A stretch of 64,000 bases of DNA. Origin: Hofstenia miamia. Its lineage: Eukaryota; Xenacoelomorpha; Acoela; Hofsteniidae. This document shows positions 49,764 to 61,514 of this stretch, piece after piece (position 1 is the first letter of the stretch; each line of letters begins with the position of its first letter). The stretch lies in contig CABFPE010000310.1 of the NCBI GenBank assembly GCA_900660155.1, forward strand, positions 309,608-373,607, given 5' to 3'. Under the pieces are notes generated by a model that saw only the letters and a program-made list of their open reading frames with translations, made no database searches and was not told the DNA's origin. A program made the translations under genes and the position numbers.

Positions 49764-51372
49764 CAGGATAGCATATAGAAATGGAAGTTTCAATTCCATT
49801 AAATTTCCAGATTATGGAAATGGAATGGAAATGGGAATCATTTTATGGAATGAAAATTTATGGAAATGCAAATTCAAAAAACAGACATTCTGAACTCTAC
49901 AAAAATGTTTTACACACCCTGCATTTATTTAAGCACAAATATATTTTTAAGAACAATAACAAAATGCATTAAGATAACCAAAATGAATCATACAAAAGCA
50001 TTGACTTGTTGAAGTTATCAAATCTCGTCACACTAAAAAACTGCATAATAGTTTTACACAAGAGAATTCAAACGAGCAGAGCGAATATAGCTCCGTTAAA
50101 AAATGAAAAAACTTTCAAATACAAGAACCCTTCAACGACAATACACAAGTCTTTTCACCTCAATAAACTGCCATGTTGTGGACGAACGCATTTAAGAGAT
50201 CACGAAAAATCAACAACAGTACCCGTAAACACACTAAGCGGGAACAGAGATTTTGTTATTTTCACTAAACATGTCTCATCTGCAAGAAAGATTCTGCAAT
50301 ATCTTTACTTTACTGTAACCATAGACCGCAAAACTTGTCCCGAAAATGCAGAAGAATTTGATGGACCCGTCATGGAAAGATTGTTTAAATGTTTTTGCTC
50401 CAAAGACAATGTTATTTAATTTTATTTAGATAAACTTATAGAATTTGTCATCGATTGATATAAATCTTGTTACTGTGCGTGTTTTTGTTGCTAAGAGATT
50501 GAAAAAATTCGGTTTCTTATTTTTTTGACCGGAGCTATACAGCAACAAAAATTGGTTGATGTCAAACAATATTAGTTAAATAATCATATCAATATATTTA
50601 CACCTAAACTAATTCTAGCTTCAAGCGTAAATAAGGAAATTTGTGCCCATTGTTTCAGGCATATAACATCTAACATTCGTTATTAGTTCTGGGCCCAACA
50701 CTGTATGGTTATGGGCACATATACAATCTTTAACTCCTTAATGACACCGTAAATAATTTAGTATCCACGGAAAGGTTGTAATGTATAGCAGCTTGCTGCA
50801 TGCATTTTCCATATATCATGGCCATGCATATATGACTTTAAATATTTTAATTTTAATTTGATTTTATCAAAAATTGAACTGAAACTAATTAAAATAATTG
50901 AAAAAAATGAAATTGACATAGTCTAGGCTGAAACCAGGATCAAATACACTCTAAAATTCTATTATTTTTCCTTAGCAGCTTCAACCAATCATAGCACGTG
51001 TCTCAGCTGAATTGAAATTTCGGTTTATATTATAGTCCATTTTACGGATTCTGTGGCACCATCCAGTACTACCATGTGAATTGGAACTAACATAAGGCTG
51101 TGACCAAAAAGGAAAAATGTGGAACACGGATTTCCAAATAATACTTATAATTTTTGCCAACCCAAAATTTTAAATAGACTAGGATGGAACGAGACGGGAG
51201 CCAAATCCTATGGGATTAAATGAAACTGAATCAGTAAAATTCTTGTCCTACAGAACTCTAACCACTAGCTGGAAAGATTTGTAAACTAATGGAAATATAT
51301 CGAAATGTTTCTAAATTAATTGTGGAAATGTAATGGAAATGGAAGGAAATCCCATTTCCATATGCAAATCTG
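49764..51372. mobile_element. hAT transposon, 1.6 kb, with 8-bp target duplication
   Basis: The left end is CAGGATAGCATATAGAAATGG; the right end reads CAGATTTGCATATGGAAATGG on the minus strand. Flanks are aatttatt (49756-49763) and gatttatt (51373-51380), 7 of 8. ATGGAAATGG subterminal repeats are dense at 49778-49866 and 51290-51362. No hAT transposase motif is readable, but a 137-codon frame of unknown origin lies inside. Confidence 0.83.
50006..50419 (+). CDS. Uncharacterised 137-codon frame inside the hAT element
   Basis: I do not recognise this protein. Counting from the first ATG, the first 40 residues are basic and hydrophobic. Then follow a CCGRTHLRDHEKS segment and a Cys-containing C-terminus (TCPENAEEFDGP, then MERLFKCFCSKDNVI). 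It lacks the hAT BED finger, DDE catalytic core and VER...RN tail. It is one of the longest uninterrupted frames in the window and its composition is more protein-like than chance frames. It may be a decayed transposase segment, a captured host exon, or coincidence. No promoter or splice evidence was seen. Start choice is arbitrary. Confidence 0.25.
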   Translation: MLKLSNLVTLKNCIIVLHKRIQTSRANIAPLKNEKTFKYKNPSTTIHKSFHLNKLPCCGRTHLRDHEKSTTVPVNTLSGNRDFVIFTKHVSSARKILQYLYFTVTIDRKTCPENAEEFDGPVMERLFKCFCSKDNVI

Positions 51373-51380
51373 GATTTATT

Positions 51381-51802
51381 TGAAATTCCACTTCTTATAA
51401 TGTTACTCGAAAATATCTAAATTTGTTTATCAGTTAAGATCATGTAATTTTTATTCGAACACTTTGGCTATGATTGTTTTGATCTTGCTGTAAGAAATGC
51501 AGAATGCGATGGTTAGCCTTAAAATTCGCGGGCACATTACTAGAAATCAATTGAATATTTCTGTTTTTATTCAATAGTGTAATAATGAATTTTTTCTTTT
51601 ATTGACGTTCATCGTTTTATAAAAAATGGAATGAGTTTAGATTTCAAAAGTAAGTGGAAATTATTGAAGTGTGTTTTCAAAGGGAATGATTCTTGTGATG
51701 TACATCTTGATGTTTTATCCCTATTCTCTTGTCGTAGGCATGTTATCACTAGAAAACTATTATTACTAGTATATCAGTGTTAAATAGTTATTATATATTT
51801 TA
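51381..51802. other. Non-coding stretch
   Basis: Nothing assignable. Confidence 0.5.
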
Positions 51803-52031
51803 CAGTGAGATTGTGAATTTTGTAATTTCTTGAAATCCCTAAAATTGAGGGAATTTATGCAAACATTAAAGAATCTAGATATTTCATGTATTTACTGGAA
51901 AAATCATAGCCCTAAACCCATCCCAACGCCAAATTTAGTAGTTTTATGAAGTTATTAAGTGAAATAACAATGTCACAAGTTCACTAAAATTTTAGGGATT
52001 TCACGAAATTCCAATTTTCACAAACTTGATG
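51803..52031. mobile_element. Tc1/mariner-type MITE next to a TA array
   Basis: TACAGTGAGATTGTGAA at the left and TACATCAAGTTTGTGAA (minus-strand reading of the right end) include the TA duplication (51801-51802, 52032-52033). The arms remain similar for about 45 bp, including TTGAAATCCCTAAAA and GTGAAATCCCTAAAA. It is 229 bp and non-coding. Its right end directly meets a (TA)n microsatellite. Confidence 0.78.
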
Positions 52032-52033
52032 TA

Positions 52034-52043
52034 ATATATATAN

Positions 52044-52075
<32 letters not shown>
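52034..52075. repeat. (TA)n microsatellite with a single N
   Basis: TA run containing one N at 52043, probably a join or length ambiguity. Confidence 0.95.
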
Positions 52076-52079
<4 letters not shown>

Positions 52080-52249
52080 GGAGTTAACATGCAAAAATCA
52101 AGAAAAAACACAAAATTTTTCATTGGTTAAAAAAAGTTCACCCTTCATGCAAGAAAACTAAATTGCTTAACGATAAATCATGTAATTATTTTTTAAAAAT
52201 TGACAAATTTATTTCACATTGGCAATGAATAAAATGAATTTATATTTTA

Positions 52250-52870
52250 GTCTGCATTTTTTAAAAGAAATTTGATGTTTAGTTTGGATTTACTGATTGG
52301 AAGTAACTCTTCCATCACTTTAATTGCACGCTCTGCATAGAAATTTGAATGCTGTGTTGGCATAGGCGTTTGCTCAGTGGACCAAAACTTCTTCACTGAC
52401 TTCTAAGCCTTTGGATGCTCTTTAAAAGCTTCTGACAGGTTATCGAAGTCAGCAGGATTGAAACTCTGAGCTGAGAACCAAATGTCAGCCCATGAACCAG
52501 TTATAAAATTACATGCCACTTCAGCTGTCTGGTGATACTCTGGTGTCAGAATAAAAGCAAGCAAAGTATAAATTGCCCTTGAGTTGCATCTTGCATTACT
52601 GAGAGCTTGAAGTGACTGAAAATTCATCTTTGGGAAGCTTCCTGAAGTTTTGAAAACCCTATAGCATGATATTAAGTGATCAAGAAATGCCATGTCATCT
52701 CGCCATCGATCTTGTTCTGTTTTCTTTAGGGATTTTCAGTTATGTCTTTCGTATTTTTTTATTACATTCTCAATCTTCCTTTCAACTGTTGAATTTCCTT
52801 GTTGAATTGGCAAATTAAGCTTCGAACACTAATGTTTTATTTCACTTGCAATCACCACAATTCTCTCTTT
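52250..52870 (-). pseudogene. Broken protein-coding sequence of an unidentified, probably repetitive family
   Basis: Reading the minus strand from 52860 down, coding blocks occur in order. First is LNLPIQQGNSTVERKIENVI, then KKYERHN, a stop, and KTEQDRWRDDMAFLDHLISC. Next come SGSFPKMNFQSLQALSNARC, RAIYTLLAFILTPEYHQTAE, CNFITGSWADIWFSAQSF and NPADFDNLSEAFKEHPKA, then a stop. Beyond it lie KSVKKFWSTEQTPMPTQHSN and YAERAIKVMEELLPISKSKL. A 96-codon stretch (52403-52693) is intact. Consistent coding character across stops marks a pseudogene. I cannot name the family; the setting suggests a transposon-encoded or transposon-spread gene. Confidence 0.7.
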
Positions 52871-53340
52871 TTTGCGTTTCACATGCAAGGTCAGAGTTTT
52901 GTACCTATCCAAGGAAAGCTTTTTTGAAGACTTTATTTTCTGGAACTGCACCAAGTTTAAAAACCAAATTTTCTTCTTTTTCTTTCAAGGAGGCGCATTT
53001 TTCGACATCTCAACTCTCAAGCTTAAGGATTACACGATCAATTTAATAGGCTATAATATAGATCTTTTAAATCTTCAAATATTGAAAAAGTTCAAATTAG
53101 TTAGTTTCGTAAATAACATTTGGTATCTACTTAGGCGTCGTCAGTCACCAATTCTTAAATGTCAATCATAGCTTTAAAAAGCGATTGCTTTTGTTTTCGA
53201 ACTTTCTGTTATGTTGCTTCTTGCAACTCGTCATATTATAGTGTGCTATTTCAACAACAACATTTTTCTGAATGAAGGGTGACTTTTTTAAGAGTTGAGG
53301 TTTTATACAAATAATTTTTTGAAGAAATTGCAAATGTCCA

Positions 53341-53378
<38 letters not shown>

Positions 53379-54478
53379 CATCATAAACGAAGAATAACTT
53401 TCTACTATCAATTTCTAGAAATATAGTTGTGAATTCCCTTCCTATTTAGGGTGTATACTTGAATCACACTGATTCATCTCGGTATATCTCTTTGCCTGCA
53501 CACTATTTTCAAATGCCTGTGTTGTGTATATATTTTTACAATTATATACGAAAAACAATGAGGAAATTAATTTTCAATATTGCATTAAATATCACAGTTC
53601 ATGCATTAAATTTAAATAGACGTCTGGTGTCTATGAGCAGAAAATTAAAAAATAATAACTTAGGTTTAGTGTCTCTTAAGAATAGCTTGGTACGGGTTAC
53701 AGCAATGAAGCCACGTATTAGCATGCTTTTCGTAGAACTCGGTTTTTTATTGTTCAATTGAAAATATTCCGTCGTAATACTACATCTTATGATGACAACC
53801 AAATCGCCTCTGGTTATCCTTCTTCGTAATTGAGCGTCTATTTGATGTTTTCTTTATAAGAATTTTTCATTCATAATCATAACTCACAAAAAAATTAATG
53901 TATTTAAAATTCGAAAGAGCCACAGTCAATATGATAGAGACCTCGGCTTTCGTTTTCCACAGTCTATTTACAGAAGATATTTAATTTTAGTTGTATCTGA
54001 ATGCTAGGTGTAAAGAGAACTTCAAATTTTTTACAAAATCTAATGTTTCTTTCCAAAAAAATTATTGCCAGGAATAATTTTTAGCACACATTTTTGCCAT
54101 AACACAACACATACTCATAGATGCGTCAAGATAAAAGGATTATCAAATTTCTTTCTTAATAACTTTAGAGAAAGTCGTTTAAAAATTTGGACAAAACTGA
54201 CAGTTTTTCTTCACAAAGCGAATGATTTTGGGGGAGTTGTTGTTCCCATGGAAAATTTGAATTTTCTGCCAAAAAGTGGATTTCTCCTTGAATAACATTT
54301 TATATTTTTATGTATTTCAAGCATAATAATAATTTTTTCACAACTCATAGCTCTGTCCATGTTAAAGGATTTCGATTTCGATATTTCCTAGCAGGCTTGG
54401 ACAAACGGTTTGTTATTTTTGACGTAATGATATCTATTTGGGCCATTGTGCAACTGAGAAATTGTATAATTCTTATGC
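52871..54478. other. Non-coding stretch
   Basis: Overlapping frames at 52846-53171, 53459-53802 and 54065-54295 show no domain and no splice context. A TA run at 53344-53374 is listed separately. Confidence 0.45.
53344..53374. repeat. (TA)n microsatellite
   Basis: Pure TA run. Confidence 0.95.
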
Positions 54479-54486
54479 GTATGTAT

Positions 54487-54828
54487 CAGTGGTAGCGGAA
54501 CTAGGGTTTTTGGGCCTTGGTCTCAGTCCCATGGTACAGCGACCCGTAAATCCCATGATACTCGCCGGTCCTGTAGAACCCTAGGCGGTATTAATGTTTC
54601 GTTAGGGGGCAAGTTACCTTTCTAGAAAATTTATAAAGATCATTTGATATTAAGTTTCCGCCTCTTTTAGACGTCATAAGTTAGTTTTAATTGAAATTAT
54701 TATTATTATTATCCAGCATATTTGCTAGTTAAGAGAACTTTTATTGTTTTAATATTAAAATTTAGAGAGGTTTCTTTTTGAAATGTTGATTTTAGGAGGG
54801 ACAACTGCCCCTACTTTCGCTAGCACTA
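54487..54828. mobile_element. hAT-type MITE abutting a TA array
   Basis: The left end CAGTGGTAGCGGAACTAGGG matches the right end read on the minus strand, TAGTGCTAGCGAAAGTAGGGG. The CAG/TAG asymmetry is the same as in family B (9296-9555) and recalls Ac-type hAT ends. The 8 bases before are gtatgtat and after tatatata, so the target duplication is blurred by the microsatellite. 342 bp, non-coding. Confidence 0.72.
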
Positions 54829-54846
54829 TATATATATATATACAGT

Positions 54847-54896
<50 letters not shown>
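54829..54896. repeat. (TA)n microsatellite with interruptions
   Basis: TA run interrupted by CAG and TG. The frames on both strands across it are low-complexity I/Y repeats. Confidence 0.95.
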
Positions 54897-57090
54897 GTCG
54901 TAAATAACATATTTGTAAATGTGTATAAACTTGATTCCATTAAAACAGAAATTCATCTATTTATCAATAATTCGGGAAAAATTCATTTACTTAGTTGATA
55001 TTTTGAATATTTTCCTGGCATTGTTCTTCTGGCCTATTGCAACACCTATTTTGCAAGAGCAACATCCATTGAAAAATTTTAGGAATATTTATAGAGACAT
55101 CATCAATGATATTTTGAAAGTTTCATTTGAATGTTGCATTATATTAAGGAATTTGATTGAAAAACTTATTTCTAATTAGCGTAGTTGGGTATATTATCTA
55201 GAGTTAGCGACTAAATTTCCAATGACCATACTGCTGTCACTTCTTGCTTTCGGCAAGGTCTTACGGCGTCACGCACTCTTATTTTACCAGCGTTACTGAC
55301 CTTGATGTACAAATCGATTTATTTTTAATTTCTCATCCATATAAATATTTTCTATCTGTGTTCTCCTTCCAAGACTGCACGTGGAATTGGGTTACAATCA
55401 GAGGTGTAAGCTGGTCGAATCTTTTAGCTCACGACATGGCCCGCAAGAGTTTTGCATGCTTATCTAGCATTTTCCGCTCACACAAATATACTTTTACCAT
55501 AAAATGGTTTATAAGGATTGTAGAGGGTACTGTAATTTTTTCTAATTGAAAACTATAAATCTAATATTAAAGGGTTTTTATTATCTTGTAAGTTAATTCA
55601 ACCTGAACTATTTTAGCTTAAATGGAAAATTTCGAGTGGGAGGGGGAGCAGTTCTATTTTTTCCTAAAATTATTATATAAGGTAATTTATTTGCAACTTG
55701 TTCTAAATCTAATGACATCTTACAAAAAGTGCAAAGAATTATTAATTTCTCTCAAGAGCTTGAAGGTACCTGCTTATGGCTAGTCTTTTTAAGACCTCTT
55801 TAATTCATGGGAGAGTAGAAAATTTTTTTAAAAATTGTTTCTATTTCATGAAAAACAACTAAAAATCAATTTTGTCAAAATATTCAATTTAAAAAAATCG
55901 CAATCTCATATATATAGTATTTAATCGCTCGTTTTGTGAATTTATTTATATTATTTTAGTGCAAAACAGTCTTTTATTGTAACTGCACTTTAAATTGACA
56001 TCTTTCTTATTCTTCTTATTTAAATGTAATCCTCAGGCCTTTCCTAAGTTTTCCAAAATACCATAATTAGACTTCGGACAGAAATGTTCCAAGTTTTCAT
56101 GTATCAAACTGATGGCCCATTGCCTGGTCATTTACAGGACTTGTCCAAAATCTGTGAGTCAATCTTGGGTCCGCGTTCTCTGTACTCAGTTTTTTTAACA
56201 AATCGTATATCACTGAGAGAAAACGACTCTATTCCACTTGTACGTCTTATTTAAGATTTAATCACAGCGGTAGTGCTCTGCACGCTGATGCCATGGAGGT
56301 ACATAAATTTGTTTTGGTAAAGAATTATCAAATATCAGCCATGTATATTCTGTTTTGTTATTATACTGGCTGGTTGTAGAGGTGATTCACGGTAGGTATG
56401 GATCAATTTCAATTGAATTCAAAATCAAGTGCTAAAATTTACTGAGTTATTTATTTACGTCAATTTTACATACAAAATTTGTCAAATTGGTTAGTTTGGA
56501 ATCGGTTACCTCATTTTATGTTTTAATAATTTCCTGTCGGTTGTATGAGATAACATTTAAAACTTCGCTTTTTCTCAACTTTTTAGTGTTTGCTGCTAGC
56601 GGCGTTTGATTTTTACGGTAGCATCCCGCTTTTCCGATTCACTTTTGTGATTTAATGTTTTATTTGCAGTCTAAATTTATTCGGATTATCCATTTTATTT
56701 TGAGTTACACTAAAAATATGATTTAACCGGAATGCAATTGAATTCTTAATTTTTAGTTGATTTTTTGGTAAAATCTCTTACCATATTTTTCTTCGAAATT
56801 ATTGGTGAATAAAATCGTTTTAAGATCTATGAGTTTATAACCAGGTGACTGGTTAACATGCTGGCACAGTATATCAATTTAGCTCGTTAATCTGGCGTTA
56901 GTGGGTTTGTAGGTCACTTTCTCGCTTGAATGCTTTGCATGGCTTTCAAGTTGACGCTTTCTAAGATCTTATTAGCATAATAAACGACTTTATTAGGTCC
57001 GTTTGGATTACAGAATATTCTGTAAAGCACCTTAATCCTCAATTTAATCCGGTAAACAGTCATAGGCCTTCACTTTTATCTTTGTTTGTC
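54897..57090. other. Non-coding stretch
   Basis: The 101-codon plus frame at 55244-55549 shows no motif I recognise. No transposon ends were identified. Confidence 0.45.
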
Positions 57091-57141
57091 ATATATATAT
57101 ATATATATATATCAGTATATATATATATATATATATATATA
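57091..57141. repeat. (TA)n microsatellite
   Basis: Two TA runs separated by CAG. The sequence immediately after (CCAGGCTTGTCCAGTGGGAT and further GGGG/CCCC words to 57230) looks like a transposon terminus, but no partner end was found. Confidence 0.93.
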
Positions 57142-58379
57142 CCAGGCTTGTCCAGTGGGATGGGAATCCCCATCTACTTCGTGGGGTTGAGATGTAAATT
57201 CGCCCCATGGCTTTCATGTGTATTTAAGGAGCTAGTACCGTAGGTCTAAATCAAGGGTGTTATATCCCTATAAAAACACAATAATATCCACTTCAAAAAT
57301 CCGAGCATAATTATTGCCATTATTACTGTTTCTCCATCTCAGAAATACATTCTCTGCATCAAACTGCATTACTAAGAGAAAGAAATTATCAAAAATTATT
57401 TTTCAAAATTCAGATTTTCTAAATGAACAATCAGATTGCTAGCAAGTGGGTAGAAAACTTTGCAATCTTAGATGGAATAGTTTTATGAATGACCGCTTTG
57501 ATAACTTTTTATTTAAGTACATGTAATTAGTTTCTTATTTTAAAAAATGGTTAGACGTATTTTTGTTGTTGATTAGAAGCTAAGGAATAGGGGTGCTTGA
57601 AGCAACCCCGCCCCAATAATTGTCCCACTTATTTTTGCATCAAGAAATTTAAGTTTTGTATAGGAAGGATCTCAGTTCAGCCTTTTAAATAATATTGTTG
57701 TTCCTTAACTCCTATAATTGATATTGGGTTCTTCTCCTAGACATGGTCAATCTGCTCTTTCATTTCACTTTATCATTGAGTTTTGAGTCTATCTTGATCA
57801 TTTAATGCGCTATGGTGTATTACCCAATGCAGCTTAGTTTAAGTTTTTCATTTAGATTCAGATTTCTATGGCGGTCCATCCAAACAGCTTAAATTGTTGT
57901 CGTTGTCATACAAACAACGTTTTTGTACTTGTATTTCAATGTTTGCACTTTTTTGCTTGCTTCCATCGCTACTTTAAGGTTTTAGAATACGGTTGTCTTT
58001 CTAACTTGGTCGCCAATTCCCCAAAGCAATGCTACGGAGAAGGAAAATTCTGTTTGGTCATTCAATCCCATTCACAATTTTGACGAAAATAAATATTATG
58101 CTGTGAGACACGAGACCATAGTACTAAGAAACGACATGTGAATGGTATGACATGGAATTGGTACCAATAATATTGTTTCCCACAGAACCTTAGTCTAACC
58201 ATAAGACATTCAATTCGATCAATTCAGCCATCAATTTCTTCGTGATGCACATAGGGAATAACTCAGCTGCCCATAAATAAAATATGACATAGATATTCAG
58301 TTTTCTCATAGATTCTCGGCGTAATGGACATTGGGCTTGCACAAAATGTTATCGTGTTTACGGAAAATTGTTCTTGAGA
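57142..58379. other. Non-coding stretch
   Basis: No gene recognised. A Cys-containing 71-codon plus frame at 57868-58083 has no identifiable domain. Confidence 0.4.
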
Positions 58380-58586
58380 TTAATATTTTATTATGTCCAT
58401 TTTGTTTATAGTGTAGAATTCAACATGCATTTTCGCCAGGTAACAGACTGTGCAGGTATCATGTTTACCATTACAAGCTTCATTTGCAAGCTGTTTGGTA
58501 GGTTTCCACTGCAGATCGATATCGTTGATTTCAAGTGATGAATTAATTTGCGTATAACGCCATGTCGAAAAAACATTAACCCATGA
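58380..58586 (-). other. Candidate coding fragment
   Basis: A minus-strand frame without ATG, about 68 codons, is open from a stop near 58587 to TAA at 58380-58382. Its composition is balanced: INSSLEINDIDLQWKPTKQ, then LANEACNGKHDTCTVCYLAK, ending EFYTINKMDIIKY. CTGCAG at 58509-58514 could be a splice acceptor for a shorter exon starting TGG AAA CCT. It overlaps a longer ATG frame in a different register that looks less protein-like. No family is recognised. Confidence 0.25.
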
Positions 58587-58714
58587 TTAAGCAAAGCAGG
58601 ATTAAATAAAAACTTTGTAGAAAACATCAAATCGTAGTTTAAGGGAACAAATACTCCTTAAAAAATATGATTAATATCACTATTGTTTTTGAAGTTATAT
58701 CTGACAAAGAATTG

Positions 58715-59134
58715 TACCATAGATTTTTAAACCTGTTAAATCTGGCCAAATTTTTTATTTGTTGATTGATGCTTGCCCTGCAGCAATAAAGACGAAAGTT
58801 TGCAACTTTGTGATGATGGTGATTTGTATATTTACTATTTCCTAAAAACAAAAAATATCTTTTAGATAATTGCTTGTTGAATTTTACGATGCAAATCAAG
58901 TGAAGCTAAGTTTTCCCAATCTTCGNTACCATAGATTTTTAAACCTGTTAAATCTGGCCAAATTTTTTAATTGTTAATTGATGCTTGCTCTGCAGCAATA
59001 AAGACGAAAGTTTGCAACTCTGTGATGGTGATTTTTATATTTCCTATTTCATAAAAACAAAAAATATCTTTTAGATAATTGCTTGTTGAATTTTACGATG
59101 CAAATCAAGTGAAGCTAAGTTTTCCCAATCTTCG
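58715..59134. repeat. Two 210-bp copies joined at a single N
   Basis: 58715-58925 and 58927-59134 are near identical; the second lacks a GAT and differs at a few bases. They meet at one N (58926). A perfect head-to-tail junction at a scaffolding N suggests that two contig ends, or two haplotypes, were joined without merging their overlap. Confidence 0.9.
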
Positions 59135-60862
59135 GCAATATTGATTTCAAAACACGAAATGAGAGAACTTAATGGATGTTATTTGAAAGAACTCAAAATA
59201 TGATACTTAGATGTGTTTATTGTCCTCTTCAAGGAGCCTGCCTTTGTGTTTTCACTTTCAAGGAAGGCAACATCTTTATTCCCTGAAAAACAAATTACCA
59301 CTAAAAGTATGGTTTCTTCCACTTAAGGATTTTATTACATGAGCACAATATCTTGTCAGATGATCTCAACCTTTTCTAATTTTAATATAGCTGTTTTCAG
59401 GGTAAAAATGTGAAGTAATATAAACAATGATTATATATATAAGGTGACGAGTGGTGTCGTAGCTAACCAAATATTTAAGAGTGTACGAATTTTTTTATTA
59501 AGCTTTTTTAAGGCCATTTTCAATTAAAATACTACTAGATAGAAATCACATTTAAGTGTTCCACAGTCCCTTTCCTTCATTTTCTAATGTCACTGGTGAC
59601 TCGTTTGTCCAATATTAGCTTTGTTGGATTTACTTCAAACACTGCAATTTATTCTTTTCATAATTTAACTGATAAACAATGGTTTTGAACTTTGAACTTT
59701 TCTATTTAAAATAACACTGACGAATTTCTGTTTAATTTAGAGAAATATTGATTAAATTAATTACAAATATTTTTCTGAACACGAGGTCATAGTTAATTAA
59801 ATTTTTCTGTGTAGACCGATAATCTTTTTTAATTTTAGCTTCGCTCAACTCAAATCCCATTCTCACAAGAAGTTGCCTTAAATCATGTGTCAGAGAATCC
59901 AGATTTATATTAATAATAGTAAGATGTTTGAGGTAAGAACCTCTGGTGGGGAGGCTATGAAAATAATATACCAAATTTTGTTTCTAAGTTAAAATGGAGA
60001 TCTAGAAAAGCTCTTGAAGACCACGAACTAAATCTCAGTCTAGTCATTTACAAATATACACACTCTACTTAGAAATTTCAAAATGACACGTAATGTGAAA
60101 AAATGAATACAATATATTTTGTAATGTTGTATTCAAACAGAGATGCAGACCAATAAAAATTGAAGTAATGAGTATCCATCGACTGCTTTTTGAGAATCCT
60201 GTTAACAAATAGATCATCAGGCAAAAACAGTATATTAATATATTTTACTAAATTTTTTTGGCACAGAGTAAGCATAGAAATGGGAAAAACATTTTAACAA
60301 AACCTTTCCGCTTATTTATCAACCTTGTGCCCCCATTTTATTCAAAACTACCCTATTAGCAACATGAAGAACAACCCGGTCTAATACGAGTTATTCAATT
60401 TTTTCATTTTTCTATTTGGAATGCCTATAAGGTTTTATAGAGCTATTATATTTAGCTAATTGCATCGCATTGGATATCAAAAGTCATAATATCCTTTTTC
60501 AACTTTCTCTTAATTGCTTTCATTTTTTAATTTGTTTGCCATGACTAATGAGGTATTGCTTTGAAAGGCATAAAATCAATTCAATTTTTAATTTAAATTT
60601 TCGCTTCTCCTTAAAAGTATTGTAAAAGAACCCGGCAATGTATAATTAAGTTTCTCATAATGTACATTTTATAAGTTAGAAAGCGTTGAGGAAAACTTGA
60701 AATTGTGGAGATTCCAAAAAGAATTTAGCAGAATTAGAGAATATATTTGAATTGGACACTTAGGTTTGATTGATCATACCATTGTTGTTCATGTAAACAG
60801 GGGTTTTCAAGGAAAATTTTAAAGTTCAGCATGATGCACCACGTTGAACTAAAATTACCAGG

Positions 60863-60865
<3 letters not shown>
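59135..60865. other. Non-coding stretch
   Basis: Nothing assignable; only short chance frames. Confidence 0.5.
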
Positions 60866-60905
<40 letters not shown>

Positions 60906-60919
60906 AGGATATATATATA
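60866..60919. repeat. (TA)n microsatellite
   Basis: TA run with a GTATAGG interruption. It ends exactly where a mariner-like terminus starts. Confidence 0.95.
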
Positions 60920-61460
60920 GGGTGGTCGTAAAATTTACTTGATGTTCAAATTTGGGAAAGTAATTCGTTCAATGCGAATGATTATTGCTGCTGTAGATTT
61001 TAGGAGAAACCTTTTCCTTTAGAGTCCCCTATAGGAAAATATCAGGCCGGGGGCCGGGGGCCGGTGACCGAACAGATCACAGCCTTCAACAAATTGCGTC
61101 GTTTTCGAAGAGCCTCTAAAGATGCTGCATAATAGCCAGAAGGGTGTGGGAATAATCCTTTTCAAAGTTCCTGTTGCGAAATCTGGGAGATGAACAGTTG
61201 GATTAATTGGCTACCGTATTGTTCTAACTTGATGGTTTCAGTGAAGAAAATGACACTTTTGCGAGAGATAACCTCAAACATTCATTTTCTGGTTGTGCAG
61301 AGGCCTTTCTTTAAATTCATAAAGATGTTCAGCACTCCAAACGAGGTTGCTTTGAGAATTCACAAAGCACAAAAACACGAGAGGTTAAACCAAGCTTCGT
61401 CGGTAAAAAATATCAGGTCCATTCTATTCTCACCATTTTTTGATACGAACACCTGAAATC
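60920..61460 (-). pseudogene. Mariner-like (Tc1/mariner superfamily) transposase remnant
   Basis: The minus strand reads FFTDEAWFNLS (first catalytic Asp) near 61405, and after frameshifts VIFFTETIKLEQYGSQLIQL near 61250-61190. Near the left end it reads an altered SPDLTP-type block and FL-GTLKGK, matching the SPDLTP.DFFLWG.LK.KVY region around the third acidic residue. The order and wording are those of insect-type mariner-like transposases. The second Asp block is not readable, and there are many shifts and stops. GGGTGGTCGTAAAATTTACT at 60920, after a TA, is the probable 3' terminus. Both ends are bordered by TA arrays. Confidence 0.8.
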
Positions 61461-61464
61461 ATCA

Positions 61465-61465
<1 letters not shown>

Positions 61466-61510
<45 letters not shown>

Positions 61511-61514
61511 TATA
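61466..61514. repeat. (TA)n microsatellite
   Basis: TA run immediately beyond the truncated 5' side of the mariner-like remnant. Confidence 0.95.
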
